64,000 nt of DNA from an uncultured Opitutaceae bacterium (GCA_903891325.1 CAITEC010000048.1:1-64000); one strand, 5' to 3'; positions 8,106 to 17,505 are shown, numbered from the stretch's first letter. Notes: generated by a model from the sequence alone, not told the origin. A program made the numbers and translations.

Positions 8106-8711
8106 TCAGGGCCGTTCGACCTCGAAGCGCTCGGTCGTTCGGGTGTACCAGTCCCCGCCCATGCGCCCGATGAGGTCGAGCTTGGCGGAATCGGGCCTGC
8201 CGTCGGGGCCGAGCACCTCGTCGCTGAAATGCCCCACGAGGATCCGCCCGAAGACAACGTTCGTGCCTCCCGGTCCCTCCCCGATCGGCACGATCGAGTG
8301 CAGCGCGCATTCAAATGATACCGGGGAGAGGGCCACGCGCGGCGGCCGCACGCGCTCGCTCGGGAGCGCCGCGATGCCGAAGCGCTCGAATTCGCTCTCG
8401 CCGTGCGGAAGGCTCGCGGCGGTGCTGTTCATCGCGCCGGCGAGCTCAAAGGGCACGAGGTTCACGACAAATTCCGGGACCCGCTCGATGTTCACGAGCG
8501 TGTCCTTCTTGACCCCGCCCCGATTGTTTGCGGGAACAAACATGAGGACGGGCGGGTTCGAGGCCACCGCCTGGAAATAGCTGAAGGGCGCCAGGTTCGT
8601 CCTCCCCTCCGGCGAGATCGTGGATACCCACGCGATCGGCCGCGGGTAGATTGTGCCTGTCATCCACCCGTAGGCGTCCCTCGGGGCCAGTTTCTCGAAG
8701 TCGATTCGCAT
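8106..8711 (-). CDS. flavin reductase family protein (FMN-binding split barrel)
   Basis: A 201-residue protein from ATG 8711. An upstream ATG at 8738 is possible but less likely. The M-T-G-T-I-Y-P-R-P-I-A-W-V-S-T and N-L-A-P-F-S-Y-F-Q segments are the FMN-binding signature of the DIM6/NTAB-type flavin reductase family. F-V-V-N-L and E-F-E-R-F-G-I follow in the usual order. The likely role is a cytosolic FMN-dependent reductase or flavin carrier, with an unknown substrate. It lies between thrA (49 bases upstream) and DUF4202 on the same strand. Confidence 0.85.
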   Translation of the reverse strand: MRIDFEKLAPRDAYGWMTGTIYPRPIAWVSTISPEGRTNLAPFSYFQAVASNPPVLMFVPANNRGGVKKDTLVNIERVPEFVVNLVPFELAGAMNSTAASLPHGESEFERFGIAALPSERVRPPRVALSPVSFECALHSIVPIGEGPGGTNVVFGRILVGHFSDEVLGPDGRPDSAKLDLIGRMGGDWYTRTTERFEVERP

Positions 8712-8760
8712 CCCGGGAAAGTCAGCGGGCCGGGGCAAAAAGGGGAAGCCAAAACCGGCG

Positions 8761-11043
8761 TCAGCCCCTGCCCCGGACGTTCTGCCCGAGCCTGAGGATG
8801 TCCGCGAGGACCCCGGCGGCCGTCACGTCCCCGCCGGCCCCGGCGCCGCGGACGATCAGCGGATAGTCGCGGTACCGCGCCGTGTAAAACGCCACGAAGG
8901 CCTCCGCGCCGCGGAGCGCCGCGGCGGGATGGGAGGCGTCGACGCCAACCGGCCCGACCACCACCCGGGGACCCGACGCCCCCGGCTCAATCCGGGCGAG
9001 GTAGCGCAGGAGCTTTCCCTGGCGCCCCAGTCCGGCCACGCGCTCGGCCATCGCCGCGTCCAGCGACACAAGCGAGGCGAGAAACGCCTCCGGGTCGTCC
9101 TCCCGGAGGTTGGCCCCGGGCACCAGCGGCTCGAGCGCGACGCCCGACAGGTCGAGCCTGAGCCCGAGCTCGCGCGCCAGGATGAGGGCCTTCCGGGCGA
9201 CATCGAGGCCGGAAAGGTCGTCGCGCGGGTTTGGCTCGGTGTAGCCCAGCTCGCGGGCGCGCCGGACCGCCGCGGACATGGGCTCGCCCGCGGCCAGGCG
9301 CTCGCAAAGGAACCCCAGCGTGCCGGAAAATGCGCCCTCGACCCGGATGACCTTGTCGCCGGTCCGGACCAGGTCCTTCAGCGTCCCGATGACGGGAAGG
9401 GCGGCGCCCACCGTCGTCTCGTAGCTGTAGCCGCGGTGGTGGCTGCGCGCGGCGGCCTTGAGCGCGTCGTGCGCGGACTGCGGCAGCGCCAGCGGCTTCT
9501 TGTTGGCCGAGACGACATTGATGTTCGACGCGAAGGCCAGCGCGTAGAGTCCCTCCATGCCGTCCGCCGCGGTGCAGTCGACAATCACCGGGTTGGGGAG
9601 CCGGGCCAGCCCCGGCAGCAGGTCCGCCACGCTGCGCCGGGATCGGTTTCCCGCCGCCGAGCGGAGGCGCTCCACGGCCGAGCCCGCGTCCAGCCCGCCG
9701 GGATCGAGGATGGCCCCGGAGCTGTCCGCCAGGCCCACGACCCGCACGTGCACGTCGTGGTTCGCCCGGAGCGACGGGGACTGCTCGCCAATCTGGGCCA
9801 GGAGACTCCGTCCCACGAGCCCCTTGCCCAATAGCAGGACGCTGATCTCGGCATGGGACAGGTTGAAGGCCGCGTGGATCGTCCGCACGGCGACGGCGGT
9901 GTCATCGGCGTCGACGACGCAGGAGATGCTGCGCAGGGCCGCGCTCTGGGCGATGGCGCGCACACCGACGCCGGCCCGGCCGATCGCGCCGAAGAACCGG
10001 CCCGCCACGTTCGGGCTCCGGCCCATCGCCTCGGCAACCAGGGTCACCAGCGTCACCGGCGAGCGGGCGGGGCCGAGCGTGAAGTCGCCGTTCGCCAGCT
10101 CGGCGGCAAGCCCGGACTCCACGAGCTGCAGCGCGCGGGCCTCGTCGGCCCGCGGCACGACCGCGGAAAAAGTCTGCCCCAGCGTGGATTCCGCGGACAG
10201 CCACACCCGGACCCCGGCATCCGCCAGGACGGGGAGGACCTTGCCGCCGACGGGACGCCCGACGTCGGCGCGGCGCGAGTCGATCGTCAGGAGGGACAGG
10301 TTCTCCAGGCTTGTAACGCAGGTCGGCCGGTTCGGGTCGGAATCGCCGCCGCCGTCGATCCGGGTCCCCGGGGCCGCAGGGTCCGAGGAACTCCGGATCG
10401 TCAGGACCGTTCCGGTATCGAGCAGCGGGGCGATTGTTCGGGGATGCAGCAGCCGCGTGCCGAAATAGGCGAGCTCAAGCGCCTCGCCGTGGGACAGGCG
10501 GGCCACCGGGAGCGCCTCCGGGACGATCGCCGGATCGGCCGTCATCACGCCGAGGGTCTCCGTCCAGATCGTGACCGAGGCCGCCCGCAGCAGCGCGGCA
10601 AGGAGCGTGGCCGTGTAATCGGACCCGCTGGGCCCAAGCGTCGTGTCGCCGCCGTCCCGGTTGCGGGCGATCGCGCCGGTCACCACGGGAATGTCCCCGC
10701 CCCAGCCCGCCGCCGCCGCGGCGAAGCAGCGGACCGTCTCAGGCCAGTCAACGGTGGCCGCGCCGGCCTGCGAGTCGGTCACGAGGAATTCGCGGGCGTC
10801 GACCGCCCGCGCCGGCATGCCCCGCTCCCTGAGCGCATCGGCCAGCGCCCGCGCGGCCCCGAGCGTCAGGCGGCACTCCTCAGAGGGTCCCGCGCCGTCG
10901 CCGGCCGCGGAGGGCACGACGAGCGCAAGGCGGCCGGGCTCGGCCAGCGCGGCCTCCACCAGCCGCACGCGGGGCGCCGGGCCGACCGGGTCCCCGGCGA
11001 CCGGCCCGCCGAACTTGAAGACTCGCCAGTCGGAGGGTTTCAC
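8761..11043 (-). CDS. thrA: bifunctional aspartate kinase/homoserine dehydrogenase (shortened, divergent kinase part)
   Basis: 760 residues from GTG 11043, eight bases after the M16 stop. Domain order is aspartate kinase (~1-245), two ACT regions (~245-395) and homoserine dehydrogenase (~400-760, with G-K-G-L-V-G nucleotide loop and Y-T-E-P-N-P-R-D-D-L-S-G-x-D-V-A-R-K signature). It would catalyse the first and third steps of threonine/methionine synthesis. The HDH half is canonical. The kinase half is odd: the KFGGTS motif reads K10-F-G-G-P-V, the following helical subdomain is about 65 residues shorter than in E. coli ThrA, and the W-T-D-V-D-G loop reads W-T-E-T-L-G. The S-G-S-D-Y motif (139-143) and L-L-H-P-R-T-I are kept. 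HDH activity is near certain; kinase activity is doubtful. Confidence 0.88.
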   Translation of the reverse strand: MKPSDWRVFKFGGPVAGDPVGPAPRVRLVEAALAEPGRLALVVPSAAGDGAGPSEECRLTLGAARALADALRERGMPARAVDAREFLVTDSQAGAATVDWPETVRCFAAAAAGWGGDIPVVTGAIARNRDGGDTTLGPSGSDYTATLLAALLRAASVTIWTETLGVMTADPAIVPEALPVARLSHGEALELAYFGTRLLHPRTIAPLLDTGTVLTIRSSSDPAAPGTRIDGGGDSDPNRPTCVTSLENLSLLTIDSRRADVGRPVGGKVLPVLADAGVRVWLSAESTLGQTFSAVVPRADEARALQLVESGLAAELANGDFTLGPARSPVTLVTLVAEAMGRSPNVAGRFFGAIGRAGVGVRAIAQSAALRSISCVVDADDTAVAVRTIHAAFNLSHAEISVLLLGKGLVGRSLLAQIGEQSPSLRANHDVHVRVVGLADSSGAILDPGGLDAGSAVERLRSAAGNRSRRSVADLLPGLARLPNPVIVDCTAADGMEGLYALAFASNINVVSANKKPLALPQSAHDALKAAARSHHRGYSYETTVGAALPVIGTLKDLVRTGDKVIRVEGAFSGTLGFLCERLAAGEPMSAAVRRARELGYTEPNPRDDLSGLDVARKALILARELGLRLDLSGVALEPLVPGANLREDDPEAFLASLVSLDAAMAERVAGLGRQGKLLRYLARIEPGASGPRVVVGPVGVDASHPAAALRGAEAFVAFYTARYRDYPLIVRGAGAGGDVTAAGVLADILRLGQNVRGRG

Positions 11044-11051
11044 GGAACCTG

Positions 11052-13904
11052 CTACCGGGGCGTGACCAGGAAGCGGGATGCGCGGACCGGGTCGAGGAAT
11101 ACGGCGGCAAGCTCGGTGATCTCGTTTCTTGTGATTGAATTCATGTCGTCGAGACGGTGCCGGGCCCATTCCAGGCGCTGCGGCTCCTCCTGGGCGTCGG
11201 CCAGGACCGAGCTCAGCCAGTAGTCGTTCGTGGGCGTGGTGTCAGAAATCGCCTGGAGGGCGGACTGCTTGGCGTGCTCGAACTCCGCCTCGGTCACCCC
11301 GTTCCGCGACAGGTCCGCGGCAATTGCGAGCGCAGCCCGGGTCGCGCTGAGCGCCTTCTGCCTGCCTGCGGCGGCATCGCCGCCGGTGGCGTCGGCGATG
11401 ATGTCGACGGTGAACGTGCCGTATCCCGCATAGGTCGTGCTCGGGAAGCTCCGCGCAACCGGCGGGGGCGCCCCGCTCGCCGGGTCCTGCAGCTTCTCGC
11501 GGAGCCGGGCGCTGAAGATGGAGGCGAGCAGGCCCAGCCGGTGGGCCACGCGGACCTCGCGTCCGTCCGTCGTCGGCCACACGATGATCACGGCGCTTCG
11601 GGTGACGCCCGGCCCGGCGGGAATGATCTGCGGCGCGATGGGCTTCACGGGGGTCGCGACGCTGCGCTCGGCCACGTAGGCCGGCTTGGCGTCCCGTGCG
11701 GGGAGCGCGCCGAGGGTCTGGGCGACGGCCTGGATGGCGGTCGCCACGTCGAGGTCGCCGACGAGCGCGACCTCAATCGGGCCGTGGCCCAGCTGCGGGG
11801 CGAGCCACGCCCGGACCTCGTCAAGGTTGCGGACCGCCAGGTCCGACTGGGCGGGAATCCCGAATCGGGGGTCCCCGTTGGCCATCAGGCGGGCGATCCT
11901 GGTTTCCAGCACGCCGTCGGGCGCCCGGTCCAGCGCGCGGTACATCTGCGGGATGGCGCGCCGGGCGCGCTCCTGCGCCTCGGGGCGGTAGCCCGGGTCG
12001 GTGATGTACGCGGCGATCAGCTGCAGTTCCAGTTCCAGGTCCAGCCGGTCGGTCGCACCGGTGAAGCTGAACGCGTCGTCGAGGACGCGGAAGTCGATCC
12101 CCAGCGACTTTCCCTCAAGGATGCGGCGCACGTCCGCGGCGCCGATCCTGCCCAGGCCGGCCGCCGTGAAGACGCCCTCCGTGAACCGCCCCAGGCCCGG
12201 CTCGGCGTTTGCCGGCTCGGAGAGGGACCCGCCGCCGATCCGCACGCTGACGTCGATCTTGCCCGGCTCAAATTTCGTCGGCTTGAGGTTCAGGCGCACG
12301 CCATTGGCGAAGACGACCTCCGTGACCCCCAGGTCGGCGACCTCGCTGCGCGAGACAATCGTCCCGGGCGTTCCAAACGACGCGTAGGGGAAGTCCTCCT
12401 CGACGATCCGGGCGGGGGCGTCGACGGCCACCGCCGCGCTCCGCGCGTAGGCTGCGGCGATATCCTGCTCGGGCCGGGGAAGGGCAAGGTCTCCCGTCAC
12501 GACGAGGTAGGTGCCCTTTGCGGCCCAGGCCTGCTGCAGGGCCGCGCCGCACTGGTCCGCGGTGATGTGGTCAAGGGCCGTCCCGTACACGCTGAGGTCC
12601 GCGGTGGGCGAGGTGAAGACCTGCCGGCGGACAATGCACCGGGCGATGCCGTCGGCGATCCGGTCCGACGGGCGGCTGCCCGCGGCGAGCGATGACTGCT
12701 CAAAGCTTTTCCTCAGGCCCTCGGCGACGCCCTTCAGCTCCGCGGGTTGAAACCCGTACTGGAGCGCCCGGCGCAGCTCCTGCTCGCCGGAGGCCAGGGC
12801 CTCGCGCCACCGGTCCGGCTTGCAGATAATCTGGAGCGAGGCGTTGTGGACAAAATCGAAAAGCTCGCCGACATCCGACGAGGCGCTCAGGAAGGGGGCT
12901 CCATCCTTGCGGGCGAGCTCAGCCAGCCGCCGGTTGAGCATGCCGAAGGCCAGCCCGCGCTCAAGGTTCTCGAGGCGCTTCTCCACGGTGTCGGCCTCAT
13001 GGAAACAGGGGCGGATCGTCTCGATGCTGATCCGTGTGGTCGCCGCGCCGGGTTCGGCCAGGTACTTGGCCTGCAGGCCGCTGACGATGGGAATGTCGCC
13101 GAGGTTCGGCTCCGGCTGCGCCGGCGCGCGGTCCCGGAGGTCGCCGAAGGCGTCCCGGATCATCTGCTCGATATCGTTGGCGTCGAAGTCGCCCACCGCC
13201 ACGACGGTGATCCGCTCGGGGCGGTACCAGGCGTCGTAGAACGCCGCGAGGCGGTCGCGCCCCGCGTGCTCGATCACGTCCCCGAGGCCGATCGGCAGGC
13301 GGCGGGGAATGATCGTTCCGGGCAGGGTGAAGCGCATTTCCGCGATCTGGTCCTTGTAGGCGGCGGACGCCCTCTGGAGCTTCTCGGTGAGGATCGGGGC
13401 GCGCTCGGCCTCGATCTGCTCCGGCTTGAATGAGACCCCGCCGGCGACGTCGGTGAAGATCCGGAAGCCCTCCTTGAGGGTCGAGGCCCGGGTGTCGGGG
13501 AGCTCCAGCAGGTAGGTCGTGTGGTCGAAATCCGTGATCGCGTCGTCCTCGGGATCGGCGCTCATTCCCCACTTCTTCAGGGTCTCGATCATCGAGCCCG
13601 CCGGGTAGTGGGCGCTGCCGCGGAAGGCCATGTGCGCCACGAAATGGGCCAGGCCCTGCTGGTCGTCGGTCTCATTGAAGGAGCCGGCGCGGACAATGAG
13701 GCGGAAGCTTGCGCGGTCCTCGGGGGAGTGGTTCGAGAGCACGACGTAGCTCACGCCGTTCGGAAGGTCGCCGAAGCGGGCGTCGGGATTGGCGCGGAGG
13801 TCGCTTTCAGACTGGGCAAAGTCCGCCGCTCGCATCCCCAGGGGGGCGAAAAGGGCGAGAAATGCGAAAGCAAGGAGGGCGGGCAGGCGGGCGGGGGGTA
13901 TCAT
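11052..13904 (-). CDS. M16-family (insulinase/PqqL-like) protein with altered zinc motif
   Basis: 950 residues from ATG 13904, chosen because it opens a signal peptide (hydrophobic 8-22, then M-R-A-A-D). The upstream in-frame ATG at 14015 lies inside the hairpin. It has two M16 halves (~35-500 and ~520-940), the architecture of periplasmic PqqL-type peptidases. The zinc motif, normally HxxEH, reads H87-F-V-A-H91: both His ligands are present but the catalytic Glu is Ala. The third ligand is present at E174 (I-L-T-E-K). The protein is therefore probably not a protease by itself. It may bind peptides or work with a partner, as in heterodimeric M16B pairs. thrA follows after eight bases. Confidence 0.85.
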   Translation of the reverse strand: MIPPARLPALLAFAFLALFAPLGMRAADFAQSESDLRANPDARFGDLPNGVSYVVLSNHSPEDRASFRLIVRAGSFNETDDQQGLAHFVAHMAFRGSAHYPAGSMIETLKKWGMSADPEDDAITDFDHTTYLLELPDTRASTLKEGFRIFTDVAGGVSFKPEQIEAERAPILTEKLQRASAAYKDQIAEMRFTLPGTIIPRRLPIGLGDVIEHAGRDRLAAFYDAWYRPERITVVAVGDFDANDIEQMIRDAFGDLRDRAPAQPEPNLGDIPIVSGLQAKYLAEPGAATTRISIETIRPCFHEADTVEKRLENLERGLAFGMLNRRLAELARKDGAPFLSASSDVGELFDFVHNASLQIICKPDRWREALASGEQELRRALQYGFQPAELKGVAEGLRKSFEQSSLAAGSRPSDRIADGIARCIVRRQVFTSPTADLSVYGTALDHITADQCGAALQQAWAAKGTYLVVTGDLALPRPEQDIAAAYARSAAVAVDAPARIVEEDFPYASFGTPGTIVSRSEVADLGVTEVVFANGVRLNLKPTKFEPGKIDVSVRIGGGSLSEPANAEPGLGRFTEGVFTAAGLGRIGAADVRRILEGKSLGIDFRVLDDAFSFTGATDRLDLELELQLIAAYITDPGYRPEAQERARRAIPQMYRALDRAPDGVLETRIARLMANGDPRFGIPAQSDLAVRNLDEVRAWLAPQLGHGPIEVALVGDLDVATAIQAVAQTLGALPARDAKPAYVAERSVATPVKPIAPQIIPAGPGVTRSAVIIVWPTTDGREVRVAHRLGLLASIFSARLREKLQDPASGAPPPVARSFPSTTYAGYGTFTVDIIADATGGDAAAGRQKALSATRAALAIAADLSRNGVTEAEFEHAKQSALQAISDTTPTNDYWLSSVLADAQEEPQRLEWARHRLDDMNSITRNEITELAAVFLDPVRASRFLVTPR

Positions 13905-13972
13905 GGGAATTTGGATTGATGCAAACAGGCGACGGTGCGGGAGGCAATAACAGTCTCCGGAGAGGTCAGTCA

Positions 13973-14120
13973 CAGATTCACCGGGAGAGTTCCCTCCGCT
14001 GCACGGGCTGCGCAACGCCCGATCTGGTCGCCAGGCCGCCGTCCCGCCTCATGGGGGGACGGCAAGAGGCGACCAATGAGCTCCGCAAGTGCAGCTGCGG
14101 GAACTCTCCCGGTGAATCTG
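13973..14120. repeat. 148-bp imperfect palindrome (hairpin element)
   Basis: Bases 13973-13994 and 14099-14120 are exact inverted repeats over 22 bases. The match continues inwards with a few changes (GCTGCAC on both sides, then TGGTCGCC and CCGTCCC pairs), almost to the centre near 14048. The whole element could fold into one long hairpin in DNA or RNA. It lies between two divergent genes, so it is not a shared terminator; a mobile REP/MITE-like element or a regulatory structure fits better. No open frame of note crosses it. Confidence 0.75.
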
Positions 14121-14184
14121 ACCATGTGAGGGTCATGCAGGTGCTTTTTGCTGACTTTTTCTGCGCCGGGTGGGAGGGTCGGGG

Positions 14185-16725
14185 ATGAAGTGCCTGTTAC
14201 TTGCGGGGGTGGTGGGGGTGGCGGGGTTCCTGGGGATCGCGCGGGCGGATCTGGCTCTCCGCGTCCTTCCGGGGCTGCAGCCGGATGGGAGCACCCTGCT
14301 TCACAACCAGTGGCCGATCCGGCCGGTCGGCAGGCAGGTTGAGATGGGGGATTTTCCGGTGATGATCGCGGTCGACCCCTCGGGGCGCTATGCGGCGGTC
14401 CTCAATGCGGGGTATTCGCGGCACGAGATCCGCGTGGTCGACGTGAAGTCGGGGAAGCCGACCGCGGTCGTGCCGATCCGCGAGGCGTTCCGCGGGCTCG
14501 CCTTCTCAGCCGACGGGCGGCGCCTGTATTGCAGCGGGGCTGGCGCCGGCACGCTCCAGGTCTTCTCCTTCGCGGCGGGTCGGCTCACTCCCCTCCCCGA
14601 TCTCCGCCTGGCAACGCAGGACAAGATCGGCGTCATCGCCGGGTTTTCATTTTCGGGGGACGATCGGATCGCGATCGCAGCCCGGCTTTTCGACAACCAG
14701 GTCCTCGCGGCGGACGCGGCCACGGGTGTCGCCGCCTGGACATCCCAATTGGAGGGGGGACCGGACTTGCGCGCCTTCGGAGTCGACCCGGCCGCGATCG
14801 AGCCCGGCGGGCCGGCAAGGCCGGCCTCGGAGCTGGTGGGGGGCGGAGAGCCGCTCGATGTCGCGCCCGACGCGCGGCGCAGCCGGGTCTACGTCAGCCT
14901 CTGGGGAAAGTCCTCGGTGGCGGTCCTCGATGCGGCGAGCGGGCGCGTGCTTGCCCACTGGGCCTGCGGGCTGCACCCCAACGAGCTCCTGCTCGCCGGC
15001 GACGGGCGGCTCTTCGTGTCGAACAGCGGGCTGAACACGGTCACAGTCCTTTCGACCGACGACGGCCGCGCCCTGGAGACGCTGTCCACCGCAATGGTGC
15101 CCGGCGACCTGCCCGGATCGACGCCGAACAGCCTGGCCCTGACCCGCGACGGGCGAACCCTTTTTGTGGCGAATGCCTACAACAACAACATTGCCGTCTT
15201 CGACGTCAGCGCGCCCGGGCAGGGCCGCCCGCTCGGATTCATCCCCACCGCCTGGTTCCCGAGCTGCGTGCGCCTGACACCCGATGACCGAAAGCTGCTC
15301 GTCACGAGCGCCCGGGGGCTTGCCCCGCACGCCAACAGCACGGGCTCGGCCACCGTCTGGCCGGGAATCGGCCGGCTGTACCGGGGCACGCTCGGCATCG
15401 TCGACCTTCCCAAGCCGGCCGGCCTTGAGGCGGCGCTGGCTGCGTGGACCCGCACCGCCGCATCCTGCCGTCCGGCCACGGCAACGGAGACGCCCGCGCA
15501 GGCGGGAAATCCGATACCGGCGCGGCTGGGCGCCCCCTCGCCCATCCGCTATGTGATCTACATCATCAAGGAGAACCGCACCTACGACCAGGTGCTCGGG
15601 GACATGCGGGAGGGCAACGGGGACCCGGCGCTCTGCCTGTTTCCGGAGAAGGTGACGCCGAACATCCACGCGATCGCCCGCCAGTTTGTCCTGCTCGACA
15701 ATTTCTACGTCAATGCCGAGGTGAGCACAAGCGGCCACGAGTGGAGCACGGCCGGCTACTCGGCGGACTTCGTCGAGAAGATCTGGCCGCCGGACTACGG
15801 CCACAAGTCGAAGAACTTCACCTACCCCGGCGAGGGGACGCACGAGGCCGCCTTTCCCGCGCTCGGGTATCTCTGGGACGGCGCCGCCCGGGCGGGCCTC
15901 TCCTACCGCAGCTACGGCGAGTTCGCGATCCTCGACCAGGTCCCGCCGGAGCCGGTCCGCAGCAACATGCCTGCGCTGCAGGGCCACATGGATCCCCGTT
16001 ACCGCGGCTGGAACCTGGACTACCACGACGTGGACCGGGCGGCGCGCTTCATCTCCGAGCTGCACCGCTTCGAACGTGAGGGGAACATGCCGCGGCTCCA
16101 GATTCTCCGGCTTCCCCAGGACCACACTTCCGGGGCGAAGGCGGGAAAGTGGACCCCCGCGGCGATGGTCGCTGACAACGACCTGGGCCTCGGCCGGGTC
16201 GTTGACGCGGTGAGCCATTCCGCATTCTGGCCCCAGACGGCGATCTTTGTCCTCGAGGACGACGCCCAGTCCGGCCCCGACCACGTCGACGCGCACCGCA
16301 GCGAGGCGCTGGTCGTCAGTGCCTACGCCCGCCGAGGCGCCGTGGACTCGACACCCTACACCACCTGCTCGGTGCTGCGCTCCATGGAGCTTATCCTCGG
16401 CATCGCCCCGATGTCCCAGTTCGACGCCGCGGCGCGGCCGCTTTGGGCGAGCTTCCAGGCGAAGGCCGACCCGTTTCCCTACACGGCCCGGCCGGCGGGC
16501 GTGGACATCGAGGCGCGGAACGTGAAGAAGAGCCGCGCGCAGCAGATTTCCGCGACCCTGGACTTTTCGCACGAGGACGCCAATGACGACGCGACCTTCA
16601 ACCGCGTGATCTGGGAGACGGTCCGCGGCGAGGGCGATCCCATGCCCGCCCCCGTGCACGCCGCCTTCGTCCGATCCCTGGCCCGGCGCGATGCCGACCG
16701 CGACGACGACGGCGACGGCGACTGA
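14185..16725 (+). CDS. secreted YncE-like beta-propeller / phosphoesterase fusion
   Basis: 846 residues from ATG 14185, which has a good GGGAGG at 14172-14177. The GTG at 14170 is less likely. There is a signal peptide at 1-21. Residues ~35-400 are a seven-bladed YVTN/YncE-like propeller with repeated D-x-x-G-R and L-A-V/A-N segments. Residues ~450-760 are a phosphoesterase domain of the phospholipase C/acid phosphatase AcpA type: I-K-E-N-R-T-Y-D-Q (metal Glu/Asn), D-N-F-Y-V-N-A-E-V-S, S-G-H-E-W-S, and late E-D-D-A-Q-S-G-P-D-H-V-D-x-H-R. It is a periplasmic or extracellular phosphatase/phosphodiesterase of unknown substrate. The last residues are an Asp/Arg-rich tail. DUF971 and hisI follow in tight succession. 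Confidence 0.88.
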   Translation: MKCLLLAGVVGVAGFLGIARADLALRVLPGLQPDGSTLLHNQWPIRPVGRQVEMGDFPVMIAVDPSGRYAAVLNAGYSRHEIRVVDVKSGKPTAVVPIREAFRGLAFSADGRRLYCSGAGAGTLQVFSFAAGRLTPLPDLRLATQDKIGVIAGFSFSGDDRIAIAARLFDNQVLAADAATGVAAWTSQLEGGPDLRAFGVDPAAIEPGGPARPASELVGGGEPLDVAPDARRSRVYVSLWGKSSVAVLDAASGRVLAHWACGLHPNELLLAGDGRLFVSNSGLNTVTVLSTDDGRALETLSTAMVPGDLPGSTPNSLALTRDGRTLFVANAYNNNIAVFDVSAPGQGRPLGFIPTAWFPSCVRLTPDDRKLLVTSARGLAPHANSTGSATVWPGIGRLYRGTLGIVDLPKPAGLEAALAAWTRTAASCRPATATETPAQAGNPIPARLGAPSPIRYVIYIIKENRTYDQVLGDMREGNGDPALCLFPEKVTPNIHAIARQFVLLDNFYVNAEVSTSGHEWSTAGYSADFVEKIWPPDYGHKSKNFTYPGEGTHEAAFPALGYLWDGAARAGLSYRSYGEFAILDQVPPEPVRSNMPALQGHMDPRYRGWNLDYHDVDRAARFISELHRFEREGNMPRLQILRLPQDHTSGAKAGKWTPAAMVADNDLGLGRVVDAVSHSAFWPQTAIFVLEDDAQSGPDHVDAHRSEALVVSAYARRGAVDSTPYTTCSVLRSMELILGIAPMSQFDAAARPLWASFQAKADPFPYTARPAGVDIEARNVKKSRAQQISATLDFSHEDANDDATFNRVIWETVRGEGDPMPAPVHAAFVRSLARRDADRDDDGDGD

Positions 16726-16729
16726 CCTT

Positions 16730-17038
16730 ATGATCCCCCCCATCACCATCCAGGCAATCGGCGAGGAGGTCGCCATCAAGTGGGCCGACGGCGCCGAGAG
16801 CTTTTTTACCGGGGAACGGCTCCGGGCGGCGTCACCGAGCGCGGAGACCGCCGGCGAGCGCGACATCCTGGGGGGCCTGCACGGGGGCCAGGGGCCCAGG
16901 GACTTCTCGGCGGTCCGGGTCCTGGGATGGGACCGCATTGGCAACTACGCGATCCGCTTCGACTTCAGCGACGGGCACCGCACGGGGCTTTACACTTACG
17001 AATATCTGAGAAAACTGGGGGATCTCCAGAACCCGTAG
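16730..17038 (+). CDS. DUF971 family protein
   Basis: A 102-residue protein from ATG 16730, four bases after the upstream stop. The conserved W-A-D-G segment (~21), R-x-x-S/C region, V-L-G-W-D-R-I-G-N-Y-A-I-R-F-D-F-S-D-G-H and G-L-Y-T-Y-E-Y-L fit DUF971. This is the domain also found at the N-terminus of gamma-butyrobetaine hydroxylases and in proteins near Fe-S assembly genes. A zinc- or cluster-related role is suggested in the family but not proven. hisI starts four bases after it, so translation of the two is probably coupled. Confidence 0.85.
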   Translation: MIPPITIQAIGEEVAIKWADGAESFFTGERLRAASPSAETAGERDILGGLHGGQGPRDFSAVRVLGWDRIGNYAIRFDFSDGHRTGLYTYEYLRKLGDLQNP

Positions 17039-17042
17039 CACC

Positions 17043-17498
17043 ATGGCATTCGTCTTCACCTCACGCACAGCAAAGGTCGACATCGAGCTCGGCGCGGTAT
17101 TCCAGCCGAAATTCGACGCCGACGGGATGATCCCCTGCATCACCACCGACCACCTCACCAACGAGGTCCTCATGTTCGCGTTCATGAACGCCGAGTCTCT
17201 GGCGCAAACGATCCGAACGGGGAAGGCGACCTACTGGAGCCGCTCGCGCTCCAAGCTCTGGATCAAGGGCGAGGTCTCGGGGAATTTCCAGATCGTGAAG
17301 GATCTGCGCGTCGACTGCGACCAGGATGTCATCCTCCTGAGGGTCGAGAATTCCGGGGGCGCGGCCTGCCACAACGGCTTCAAGTCCTGCTTCTACCGCA
17401 AGCTGGCGGACGGCGCCAAGCCGAGCGATCCGGCCAGCCACAAGCTCGAGTACGTGGCCGAGCGGGTCTTCGACCCGGATTCCGTCTACAAGAAGTAG
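17043..17498 (+). CDS. hisI: phosphoribosyl-AMP cyclohydrolase
   Basis: A 151-residue monofunctional HisI without the HisE pyrophosphatase domain. It opens the purine ring of PR-AMP, the third step of histidine synthesis, in the cytosol. The motifs are clear: F-M-N-A-E-S-L, A-T-Y-W-S-R-S-R-x-x-L-W-x-K-G-E-x-S-G, D-C-D-Q-D (Mg site) and A-C-H-N-G-x-x-S-C-F-Y-R (Zn cysteines). The length is slightly above the usual 110-140 because of an extra N-terminal strand. It is the last gene of the phosphoesterase-DUF971-hisI run and converges on lpxC-fabZ. Confidence 0.95.
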   Translation: MAFVFTSRTAKVDIELGAVFQPKFDADGMIPCITTDHLTNEVLMFAFMNAESLAQTIRTGKATYWSRSRSKLWIKGEVSGNFQIVKDLRVDCDQDVILLRVENSGGAACHNGFKSCFYRKLADGAKPSDPASHKLEYVAERVFDPDSVYKK

Positions 17499-17505
17499 GG
17501 CTCGC

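Noticed and set aside
13905-14015. A longer N-terminus for the M16 protein from ATG 14015
   Set aside because: The extension lies in the hairpin element and would bury the signal peptide.
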